A DNA stretch of 64,000 nucleotides from Physella acuta (lineage: Eukaryota > Mollusca > Gastropoda > Physidae), in contig NW_026731931.1 in the NCBI RefSeq assembly GCF_028476545.1, positions 412,501 to 476,500 of the forward strand, read 5' to 3'. Both the position numbers and the translations under genes were made by a program. Position 1 is the first letter of the stretch, and every line of letters starts with the position of its first letter. Below, piece by piece: positions 38,042-50,844 of the stretch. The notes beneath the pieces are model-generated. The model did no database searches. It was given only the letters and a program-made list of their open reading frames with translations, and was not told the DNA's origin.

Positions 38042-41000
38042 ACATTTAGTTTATCAGTCGTTTGTAATGATTTAACATTTAAATTTAGTAGGATAATTAA
38101 TATTTAAAACGTAGTTCTTCAATAAAAGAAAATTATAAGTATAACACAGCTCACACGTTGAAAACAATTGCAATAATAATTAATGCTAAAAAGCTCGAAA
38201 AGACACTTTTGATTTTCCGGAACCCTCTTCCCCGACCCTGATGGATATTTTATCAAATGTTATTTTCCACACTTATTTTAATTTTAATATTTTTACATTA
38301 GCTATATTTTCTAAACGTAGCAAAATCCAATACTCTACTAGGATGGAATACGCAGGCTACAAATGTAATTGTGTTTAGGATATATTATTTAGACGACTGG
38401 GCTTAAGGCACCTACACTATTATATTTCAAAAATGCTAGCAACATATTTTACTTCAGTTTTATGTATATTTTGTGTAATAAAACACATAGCTTTTAATCT
38501 GTTAACCTTACTTCCTAATGCAATATGTTTTGAAAAACCTAATTTTTTTCAAAAAGGTAATGCTGTGCGTTTCACACTCAATGTTTACAATTTATATACT
38601 ATTTGATTACTATGTAAGATATATGACAAATAATACAACTTGGAATGTATACATTATATTTGTTTACATTTCGAAAACACATATTATACCTATATAATGT
38701 AAATACGTTTTTGACTTTTAAATTTTTTAAAATAACGCTTAAAATTGTTTTGTAGATTTAAACAATGCATTGCTAATAACACTTATATAAATTTATATTT
38801 CTATCACCATTTACTGACAAAACAGTTCAAGAAGAATTTCTTCAATAAGGGTTTATCGTATATGTGTAAGCACGTGAATTCGACTGGCTTTTCTAATCAA
38901 GAGATTTAGTGTTGTAAAATAAATATGTTTTATAAATAAAAAAACAAGGCATAATATCTAGCCTCGCTTAAATTTTCAAAACACATTTGGGAATTTGAAT
39001 GATTAATTAATGGGTGTGAATTGCTGTAATGTGAAGTGGTTTTTTTTTTAAACAGTACTTTTTATCTTCAGAATAGCCACGATACAATATTCGCAAACGT
39101 ATTTCTCGCAAGGTAATTAGAACTATAGAGGTATCCTTGATAGTGTAACTAAAAAAATATAGTAGATTAATTTTTAAGTTACATTCTACAATTTTGTAAG
39201 TATATATACTTATAAAACGAATGCTAAATTTCGTCATTTTTGTAATGTTTAATGTAATATAAAAACGAAAGAAAAATTATTAGTTCAAAAAAGTTACATC
39301 ACGACTACATAAACCAAAGAAATTAGTGTTTGCTTAATTTGTTCTCAACAAGCTGCTATGTTTATAAAGGAGAATATGGCATAGGCTCAGTTTTCAACGA
39401 CCCTCTGGGTTTTCCGGAAGGCCAGAACGTTTTTATTTTTATTTATGTCGTTTGTTTTCTACCTCGCGAAGCGGCATAGGCGTCGACAAGAAGATTTTCT
39501 CAGTGAGTGACAGCAGAAAAAAAAATATATGTAAAGAAAGTAATATCAATCATTTTAACTAATCCAAAAGTTAATTAACTTTGTATTGTTATAGCCATGC
39601 ATATTTTTTATTTATTTAATTTTACCCCACGCTGAAAATCTTTTACACATTTTTAAATGGAACAATGATTTTCTTTTTGTTTATGATGAGAATAATACGC
39701 TTACAATTTTGCCTGTTTGCTTCTCTGTCTTTTTGTCTAAATGTCTCAATGTCTTTTAACCCGTTAAAGAATAAAACATACCTAAAATATTTGGATATTT
39801 GAATTATTGAGCAATATATTTACTCTCTTATAATGAGTTGATAACAGTTTAATATTTTCTCTTCAACAGTACGTTTACACATCTGCAAAATAAAGACTTA
39901 TTACATTATTCAGCATTTATTTATATATATAGCGTCTGTTGTTTGTTAACAATTTAGATTTTATAATGAAATACGGCTTATAATGTAGGTGTTGTTTAGC
40001 ATTGCTTCCAATTTATTGCATTCAATCTATTGTCACCCTTTCTATAGAAATTGATTAGTGAGAGCCTGGTTTTTTTCAGTCAACTAATATAGGAGCGTAG
40101 TGTTTACTATGCACTCTAATATTTGATATATTTCACCGTTTACATTAGGAAGAGATTTTCATATTTATCATTAACAATTGTTTACTCCAGCAATGCTCTA
40201 GACTCTAGAAACGTCCGTGTTGGGGGGGGGGGGGGTGGAGGAGGGCTCTCTTAAAAGTGCACCGGGGTTTGGACAAGACTAAACGTAGACTATATATTTT
40301 CTATTTACTTTTTTTTTTCTTGTTCGTCCTTATTTGGGTGAGTAGGGGGGGGGGTCGGTGGACGTTCTCCAGTGTTGAAGCGGTGCCTAAAGAAACCATG
40401 TTTAGCAATCTAATAATTTGTCCAAGTGTATTTTGATATTGATATCGTAAGAGTAGTTTTCTCTAGGTTATCATTTGGCAATTTACATTTTTTATAAATT
40501 CTCCTTAATTTGAATTTTTTATAATAATTACAATTATAAAGAAAAGCATTTTATATAATGTATAACAAGCATTTTACGCAATTTAATTTCATACTTACGA
40601 AATTAATGTTGTAAAAAGATGCTTTAAAATTAATAATTATAGGCATACGAGAAATTGATGTCGAAAACCTGTTGAAAGAACAGTGCAGAAAATGTCTATG
40701 AGGTAATGACGTACCCTGTAATCCCACGCGGATAATTATAACACAGCTGGTGATGCGATGAAGGAAGGAAGTCACGGTCTAGTGAATATAATGTATGTCT
40801 TCACGGCAGGTGGCGTGGTTGCTACCAGTACTTAATGTTATATCCTGGTGAAGTTAAACATATATCATGGTTTAGCGCAATCTGGTTATGTTCATAAAAG
40901 AAATATAGAAAAGAATTTATATTATGGTCTATGTTAAACAATACATTATATGTAGAAACTTCAATGCACATTTTCAAAATCAAATACCCACCAAAGTTTG

Positions 41001-41285
41001 TAACATTTTGAAAATCTTATATGTATATGGTATAAACTAGAGAAATAAAAGAACAATCTAATGAACCGCCTCACACGCATTATGTATTGATTTTAAAGGA
41101 TTTTCATATCCTAAACAGAAGAAACCTCTGAATAAACATTTGAAGTTGGGTTTCAAGAGAGAATCATCAATGCCACTAGAACAATATTTGAAGGGTTCTT
41201 ATTCAAAGTTATATCTGGCAAGGATATAACAAACCCATTTATGTTTCAGACATGAGTCAAACAAGGATGTGCTCTGTCCCCAGAT
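38042..41285. other. Spacer between receptors B and C
   Basis: AT-rich and without a supported gene. Parts at 39960-40015 and 40690-40900 resemble the flank downstream of receptor A. G-rich patches occur at 40220-40245 and 40345-40360. Confidence 0.55.
38121..38126 (+). terminator. Candidate poly(A) signal AATAAA, receptor B
   Basis: AATAAA about 80 bases after the stop. Other AATAAA words lie further downstream (for example 38477), so the used site is unsure. Confidence 0.4.
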
Positions 41286-41289
41286 ATGC

Positions 41290-41535
41290 TGATTCTTTAC
41301 ATTCGACGGCCTGATGTAAGCAGTAGAGCGCTAGGCTGCTAACCCGACATTCTCTAGTTCGAATCCGGGTCCAGGTCAGTCCACTTAACTCTGATGTGTA
41401 CCTAACTCATGTTGGGGAAAGTAAAAGAGGCTGGACAAAGTGCTGACCACAACTTCCTTTCATATGCCGAGGTAAAAAAACATATGAACTCTACTTCATC
41501 TACCTAATGGCTTGCTAGGACACAAAATGGAAAAT
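41290..41535 (+). mobile_element. tRNA-derived SINE
   Basis: GTAAGCAGTAGAGCGCTAGG (A box) and CTAGTTCGAATCCGGG (B box) form a tRNA-like head. Then come GTGTACCTAACTCATG and the core GACCACAACTTCCTTTCATA ... AACTCTACTTCATCTACC. The reverse complement of this core is also in repeat family 1. Confidence 0.8.
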
Positions 41536-42029
41536 ATAATGATGATATGACCGAACATAAACAAAGGAAGGCAGAACAAAATGTGGGAATATGTTATCAA
41601 AGCATGTAAAACGGATAAGTAATACGTCAAAAACATTTTATGACTGTAAATTAACTTTTTAAAAAAAAATTACATAAATTATAAAAAAATTATACTAAGA
41701 CAGACACATCACATGCACATCATGCACATTACGTTGAACCCCTTATAACATGGGAGCATATCATGGAAAACAAAATGTATGAGAGTTAACAACTGGATGT
41801 TATTGCGAAACCTCAATTTCAATTCTGAGAACATTCAACTACCGATTCCAAGTAAGGCATGGATTCCACGCATTCAGTTCAATTCTTAATCGTCAGTGCA
41901 GTGTAGGCATAGTAAATATCCGGGTCACATCAGTTACAACGAAAAAGATTGGTCCATTACAAGCCAGGTGTCCTGCAACTTACGAAAATTTGTTTCTGCT
42001 TTACGCAATTTACCTTCCTGTTATATTTA

Positions 42030-42036
42030 CGTGTGG
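42030..42036 (+). promoter_or_regulatory. Shared upstream motif CGTGTGG, receptor C
   Basis: Lies 66-72 bases before ATG 42102. The surroundings (TTTACGCAATTTACCTTCC) resemble those of receptor D (TTTACCCAGTTTACTTCC). Confidence 0.4.
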
Positions 42037-42101
42037 CATGTTATCGAGCCAAACCTACACTGTATATTCTCTGTGCTCAATATGATGTATACGTTGGGAA
42101 A

Positions 42102-42158
42102 ATGCAATATAAATTTGTAAAGTGTTTTGTTGCTACTGTTGCTTGGACCTCGTTATTG
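42102..42158 (+). CDS. Receptor C exon 1: signal peptide
   Basis: 19 codons, [19 protein letters not shown], donor GTAAGT, phase 0; same length and end as in B and D. Confidence 0.82.
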
Positions 42159-45100
42159 GTAAGTATGGAAATATGTCATTCTAATTTTTTTCAACCAGCA
42201 ACTATATGTTCCTTCAGTTCAAAACTGATGTATCCGGTAGATATAAAGGCTTTTATGGAAATTACGAGATCAGAGGTAACATGTCATAATAAAAGCCCAA
42301 ATTTATTCTTAAAAGTCTTCAACATTATAGCTAATTAACATTTTTGTTTGTTATTTCGTTGCCTTTTGTATTTTATCGTACAGAAAGTAAGAGGACGTGT
42401 GAGAATTGTGCAAACAATAGAAATGAATATTTTCAATAATCTTCACGTTTTAGACTTCTATTAGTCGATATACATAGTTTTGCAATTGTGTCTGTATGTC
42501 TGTGTGTCTTTCTGTGCGTCTCTGACAACATGATATCTTGAGCAATGTTTCATTTATGTTGAAATTTCATATATAAGAATGTGCAGTTCTTAATTAACTT
42601 TAGTGATATTTTTGGTATCCGCAAGCCGTGCTAATTCTATTTGATTCACCTCTTACGTTAGTGGACATACTTTGTTATCAGTGAGTTTATGACGTGGAGG
42701 ACAGAAGATGTAGGTATATGAAGAGGGACTGGGATATGGATGGCGTGGGCTGATGCAGTAGAAATTAGTTTGATTTAGTGCAACCGTCCGACAGTAAATG
42801 AGAAAGTTTCAAATATTTTGCAGGTAAATTTACAAAACTTTCAGCAGCCGCAGGAGACATCACTAGCCCAGGTTTTCCGATACTCCTCCTCCCAAATCAA
42901 GTCTACTCGTGGACAATACAAGGACATAATGGGACGTTTGTTGTGCTCAAGTATGTGCTGCAGATAAATAACATTTTTTTTTATTATAGAACAGAATTAA
43001 ACTGGCAAATTGAGGTTTCATATAGTTAATTTTAATTTACCATCAAAATTTTAATAACTGAGATTAGCATACAAAGCACAATTTAAATTTAGAAATAAGC
43101 TAATTAAACATGACAGAAAATTGGTAACTGATCAGTGCTGAACAACCATACTGCAAGACACCGCATTGGCGGGGATGGGGGAGGGGATGCACATGCCATT
43201 TAGGGGGTCCACAGCCGACCATATATATATTTAATTCAAAATCGATTTTTTTTCCTATGTTTTTGCCTTAAGCCTTTATTTACGGAATTAAGGTCTGAAT
43301 TAATTTTTTTCTAAAAAAAAAAGAAAAAAAAAAACAGAAATTAAAGTACATACGGTAACTCGAGAGGTTGCTAGATATGTATAAGATCATAATTACGTAC
43401 TATCATTTCCCCAAAATACAGAAAGATAAAAATTCTACTGTATCCCTAAATTTGTTTGCATTCAATGTTAATCTTTTCTCCGTTCAATAGGATTACTACC
43501 CTAAATTTAAGCAGTCCCACATCTGCCTGTTCCAACCACCACATCCAAGTCTACGACGGACAGAACACCAGTGGTGTATCATTAGGACGGTACTGCTATA
43601 GCAGTTCACCAGTGTGTGTTGTTTCTTCATCCAACTACATGCACGTTGTGTTTAGAACTGATAGTTCAACAACTTATCAAGGGTTTACCAGTAACTACTA
43701 TACAAAAGGTAATAATAAAAGTAATTATTTATAAGGTAAACTATTATAAAGCACGTACAAAATAATATTATACAGAATGTTGTCAATAAACATGATTAAT
43801 AATTAAGTAACATAAATACAAACAGTTTTTTTAATTGCCTTCTTCTGATAATAAAAAGTAACAAAGAGATGAAACGGACCAAAAATGGGGTAACACATTC
43901 TTACCTACTACATATACTTTATATATAATTATTATATCGAATTTGTAGATCTGTTTAACATTCAGCAATTTCCGGTAACTGGAAGTGCAATTTATTTTAC
44001 TGTTGGTTTTACAAAATCTATAACTTGAGTAGGCCTACTGTTTCTTATAAATAGATAGACGAAATTTTACATATAAGTAAAAGATTAAATTCTCTGCCTC
44101 CTGTTAAATTTTAAGTACATTTCGTGTACCGAAAGTAGTACTTTAGCTATTTTTGATTTCTCAAAAAAACGCACATAATTTTATAAAGTAATACTATTAC
44201 TATATTATACTTATTTTTGCTGTTCACCTGTTTCTTCCTACCATATTCTATTATATTTTAAAAAGTTAAAGTAATTAAACTTTGAATAAAAAACCATGCC
44301 TATTTCTATATCTCCAGTCGTCATCCCACCTAGTCTGTTATAAGAATATTCGAGAAAGTTTAGGGGAGATTAATCCCGCTTTATTATGTAGGTGCTCTAT
44401 AAAAATTGATGTTAGAAATATTAATTTTATGGATGTACGTATCAAAATGTTGTCTTATAATATGTTTTTCAGACTGCACATATTATTTAGACAAGACTGT
44501 CGGATCGCTTACTAGTGCGGAATATCCAACCGGTTACAGCAATAACTCCACTTGCTCATGGAATATTATTGGCGATGTTGGAACTAGAATATTTTTAAAG
44601 TAGGAAACATTTAACTTGACATCAAATACATTTTGTTTAAATTTGTAATCATTGAAGGAGAAGCACTTAAATCAATAAAACTTATTTTAAAAACCGAAAC
44701 AGTAGAAATTACTCCCACGTGCGTCCAAATAGTACCACTATTAAATTAAATAATAATGGTGTTTGTTTTATGTTTGCGTTTTTTGTGTTTTGGTTTTAGT
44801 TGGTTGTGTTTATGGTCAATTCGTAAAGTAATATATTTCCTAAACCCGGGCTTTGCCGGATATTTGCTGATTACTAAACACACACGTCATGGTTCTCTAC
44901 AGATAGGTTTTTCGCAGAGGCAAGTACTGTATAAAGATGAAGTGGACTCTGTATGTTTGCGGAGGACATGTATATAGTAAAAATAAACTCGAAATTAAAA
45001 AGTTTCATATTCAAACAGAAAGACATCTCACGAAAATAAAAAGAAATAATCGCATCAAACAAAACTCTCGAAAAGAATACAAAAAGAATGACGCCATTTC

Positions 45101-45753
45101 TTATAGATAAAAATAGAATTAATAGTCGAATGTCGAAAATAATACACAATAATAATGACGGCAATGATAGTAAATACACTCACATTTCATTGGTCTAATA
45201 TTAAAAGGGTAGGCCTATGTGTTAGGACCTAACGATAATAAGAATAACATAGTAGCATAGGAGCAGAATAAAAACAAATGTAAAATTATAAGATATGAAA
45301 TTTAGTAGGTATTTTAAATCAAGACAAATGTAATAAAAACAATTACACTTTTTAAAAGTAAACGCTATTTAAAACAAACTAAGGTTCCGCTGCTCATTTA
45401 GTTCTAGGTCTAGGTGTAGCGAGTAAAAAAATAGCGTGAAGTCTAATATGTAGGGGTGAAATTTCGGTTTAGAAATTTGGACAGCTCAGTTCTAAAGGCC
45501 TTCAAAATTTTACCTGAAGATATCATAGTATTTTTTTTTGTTAACCCCTAGGGTCGGTCTACGACCTCAGGAGTTTAGATGGTTTTTTTTTAATGTATAG
45601 CTTATGTAAGGCGCCAGTCAGTCGAGGTCAGTTCTGACCCCCTCGTCGTGGACTTTGTGGCCGATCGGCATAAGTCCTTTTGTTCTATCGGTCGAAGGAA
45701 GGAGTCAAAATTCAAGCGCCGGGAAATGCCCGATCGGACATCCGTCTACTTTG

Positions 45754-45829
<76 letters not shown>

Positions 45830-46321
45830 ATGTGTGTGTGTGTTAGTGTGTGTACTTATATAAGTATGCATATTAGTTTTACAGATTTTGCTGTATTACC
45901 ATGTGACGGAGCTTTTATTGCTGCATATGACGGTCAAAGTCCGCGAATATTTCTAAATGTTCCTCGATGTGGTCAAGTGCCACCATTTTCCACAACTTCA
46001 TCCAGCAACTTTGTCTTTATCGCTTATATTACATCGGAAATTACAAACTTTGTGCGCTACAGTGGATTCAAGGTAAATTATACCATTATAGGTACATATT
46101 TTATACATACATTAAGGCTATTTATTAAATTCATTTATTGTTGTTTGTCATTTTATAAATAACGTTAAATCAGAACTAATTTACTGTAGATCTTTCATAC
46201 GGCAAATCCTGTTTCATGGTGGACCAGTGCAAAAGTTATCTGACTTGTGTTAATGGTTCCTGTGATTGCACGACTGATAATTTTCACGATAATTCTACAC
46301 TTAACTGTTACCCAAGTAAGA

Positions 46322-46393
<72 letters not shown>

Positions 46394-48370
46394 CGTATTT
46401 AAAATCGACAACTGCAAATTTTGTAGACCAGCTCACTATCTTACAAAGTTGAAATTATTATAAATGTTCAAATAATAATTTAATTTAACTCCAAAGTACT
46501 TATTACATATTTTACAAGACTATCTAGATTATTACATTAATGCTGTGCTATTTAATGACTTGTATTATTGTGGAGACATAATGCGTCCACGTATATGTAC
46601 GGCTATAGTAATTCAGAACACGTTATGTAATGTTATCTGAAATAATTTCAGCTTCAAACTTGATTGTACAACACCCACAAGCCAAGAACAAGAGCACAAC
46701 TGGAGTTGAGCTACAATGGGAAGCCTCTACACTTGGACCCAATAGAACGTACAGTGTGTCGTGGGTGTCGGCCAGTGATGAAACAGATAGAGGAACACAA
46801 GCCGCCAATGAGAGCGGTGTGACGGTGACTGGTCTAACACCAGGTACCAGCTACACAATCACGGTCTACACGTTCCTTCAGCAGCAGGGATTTTATACTG
46901 CTAGAAATGTCAGCACAACAGTTAACGTTGTTACTTGTGAGTAAATAATGACAGCATAAATATTTATATTCCAGATTTAGTCGGTGTGCCCCTTAATTTT
47001 TTTGTATTTGCTCTATTTTTTTTTAAACATTTTATTAATTAATTTTCTGAATTAGTGGCTCAATTCTTAAAATGTTTATGTATGAATGTGTAATACTTTT
47101 AAAAGTACTTACTTACCTTTTTATATGTAATTTAATTATTTATAGTATTTAGCTAGTTGATAGACAATTCCATTTTTTAATTTAATTATGTTAAAACCAA
47201 TTGTTTGAAAATTTAAATTTAACTGATAAATTTGAAACATTTATTAAGAAGTTTGAAACTGTTTATATATATTGAAATGTAAAAGCCCCACTATATATTA
47301 TTATACAATCATACTTGAATAGGACTACTATTTGTATCTTTCAAGATTACTATAATTGGTTTAGAGTTTACAGATTTAAAATTAGCTTTAATTTAAATGT
47401 TTTAAATTTAGATCCAGCCAAGCCAGGATTAGTGAACACCACAGCAAGTAAACTGGATAAACCACCATACATCATACGATTTCAGCCATCAGAAGGCAGG
47501 GTAGATAACTACAGATTTTCTTTTGAATCACACTTCCAATTAGAAGAAGTTAGAGTTCACTCCCCTGAAGTCACACTGGCAGACCTTCAAGCGGACACTG
47601 AATACAATTACAGCATCAAAGCGGTCAATTCTGTTGGTGATGAGTGTGGTGAAGTAAAAGGAAGTTTTAAAACAGATAATTCAGAAGGTAAGGAATTATT
47701 TTTTTCAAATCAATATGAAATTATACTACTCAGATTAATATTGTTATATACCAATCCAGCGCTTACATTCATTTCTAACAAAATGCCAGTAAATGTTTTA
47801 AATTATTTCAGGAAAACTCGACATTGGACTAATTATAGGAGCCACAGTTGGATCGATGGTTTTTCTGATTATTGTCGTATGTGTTTTCTTCATGGTAAAA
47901 AGAAGGTTGCTTAAAACGACCACAGAAGCCGAAGAAAATCCTGGGTAACGTTTAAGATAATATACTTAAGGTATTCTGAAACAAATTGTTTTAATGAAAG
48001 CATTAACCTACATAAATCAACACAAAGAATGGAATTTTATAACATGATCTATTGTATTGATATATGGTACATGTGTAAAAAAATAAGTAACTCTTTTGGA
48101 TCTGTGAATAAGGCAAATAGTTTGAGATTTAACAGTTCTTGTGATCGTAATATTTAATGTGATAATATGGGCAGTACTATGGCTCATTCTAAAATGAGTA
48201 TGGTAAACATCAGAGCTTGGTGAGCTTCGGAAATTTCTTCGGATTCGGATCCAAACTCCAGACTCGGTTTACAGTAGTTCGCTCTACCGCCCGGCCACAT
48301 CGGCTCATATGACACATGTAATAATTTTAAAATATACACCTTGTGAAGTTTAAAATAAAGCGTTTAAAAG

Positions 48371-48447
<77 letters not shown>

Positions 48448-49041
48448 TTTAAAAGTTTTATTTTGTTTACCGACCATTTGTTGCAGTAACCGTACAGAAG
48501 ATGACATTGCTCATGTAAACAAGCTACGACCAGATAACGAATACACAAGCCCTCCAGGTAAACAATTTAATCAGAACTACGTCATTTTGTGTCATATTTT
48601 GTGTTGATGTTTGGTTGTGTTTAAAACCTAGTGCGGTTACAATAAAAACAAGTTTTTGAACGCTTTTTGAAAGGGAAATGCACATTTGTTATTAATTTAC
48701 TTAAGTGGATTGTATTACATTTTAGGTTAGACACAATAGTAGGTAGCTAAGTCTATCAAAAATATGGATTAACCATTAAAAACGCACTAACCCTTAATAC
48801 TACAACTAAAATATACTGGGTTGCTTTCTTTTATTCTTAACTAGATTTTTAGATATCTGTAAGATCTTCTGGTAAGCAAGAAACCATTTCACGTACTTAT
48901 ATGTTCCCTCGTGTATTAGATTGTCTGTTTCTTTTTAATTTCAACCAACAAAAGCATATCCTGTGAATATCGGCCATTCAAACATTTGACTTTTTAACCA
49001 AAACTTAACCATCCTAATATATAAAAGCCAATGTGCGCAAT

Positions 49042-49104
<63 letters not shown>

Positions 49105-50753
49105 CTCTATCTCTCTTTGTCCGCAAAATATTTTTACAGGCTCTGATATCAATATCTTCAGCAATATATGGAGGACTTTTATTGAAAATAATATTGTACA
49201 TGTTTTAAATGTATAATTTTTTTTTTATTTAAATAAGAACAATAAATAAATAAAAGGCGTATTCGAATGTAGAAAGATAATTTTGATTATACAACCGGAA
49301 AAGTGTTTATAGTTGTGAAAAGTACGCGATAAACAATGACGTCCTAAATGTTTACACTAAGGAAAGAAAATAAAACTAATGGCGTCATCTTCCGATTTTA
49401 GAATTTACTTTATCTATTTGGATTCTAGATCTAGATCTACGATAAAACTAGACTTAGGACTTAGACTATAGAGATAGATCTAGATCTACACTATCTAAAT
49501 CTAGAATATATTCCAATAAAAATGTATATACTAAACTTTTTCAGGCCTTAATTATGTTATAGAAATCTGTGTTTGTTTAGCTATGGAATTGGCTAATTTG
49601 GGATAATATTTAATTTAAAAGAATAGGGCCTATTCGCGTATGTTAAGTGTCTTAATTACCTCTTTTATTCTTTATGAAAATTAAGGTGCCTAAATGGCTG
49701 AGATGATACTGCAAGTGTTACCATGTGGGTGGTACGGGTTCGAGAACCACCAAGTCAAGATAAACTTTTTCAATTTGTTTTTTTAAATGTGAATGATAAA
49801 GTTGCCTATCGGGACGTGGCGGGACACGTCACAGCTGAAGTAGAATTCAGCTGTTCCTGTCTTTTCAGCATATGAAGGCATAGTGTGTGCAGAACCATGC
49901 TCAATCAAAATAGATGTTTTTAAAAGACAAAAACATCATAACTACCATTGAACGAAATATTTCTTTTAAATCTCTTAATTTTAAGTCTCTTAATCAGCGA
50001 ATGCATCTAAAATGGTATTGTGTTGACTAATACTGTATACAATTTAATTTTAGTTTTTCTAATAGTTATTGGTAGTCTATGTTGTTTTAAACAGCTATAA
50101 ACCTAGACAGTACGTAAAACTAAACCCCATATTTTTAATAATCTTAACAATGTTTAATTTTAATGCTCTTGATCAATAAAATGTTTATTTTCCTAAGTTT
50201 CCAATAATGACGTATTTAAAACAAGAATTACAATTCATTGTATTATTCACTTTCCATGGATATCTACATTTTCTTCAGGCATCTCTACCGTTTCTCCCCC
50301 TTTCACTTCCGAAGGAAATTAAAATAAGTAATTCATAAAAAAATATATGCAAAAAGCAATATCCGCTACCCCCCCCCCCCCCCCCACGCACACACATCCC
50401 CAAACCCTCCTCAGGACAGATAAACCTCTAAAAGAATAACAGGTAGCCTATTTGTAAAGAGAAGAGAGAGAGAGAGAGAGCTTAAAGTCACCAGAATAGA
50501 CCGGGTAACGGGTACCAATGGCTAGTTTATAAGATACGAGCCGACCCGCGCCGTTAGCATACGCCGCTATTTAGTTGTTTTATTTTCTACTTATTAGAAA
50601 ATTATAATTTGTGAATTCAACAATACCAATGCTGCGAATGAAAACATTTTGCTTTAAATCAGTATCTAATGAAGGTCCATAATCCTCACCCTTTCTTTTA
50701 AAATTAGTTATTAAAGAAGCGTGTTATGTATGATACATTGGTAACAATAAACA

Positions 50754-50844
<91 letters not shown>

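Noticed and set aside
39365-39440. Possible CUB first-half relic (GSVFNDPLGFPEG) after receptor B
   Set aside because: Only about 15 residues resemble a CUB start, with no Trp strand, no donor and no partner exon; could be chance.
41299-41375. tRNA gene
   Set aside because: A and B boxes belong to a SINE head; the 3' acceptor half is missing.
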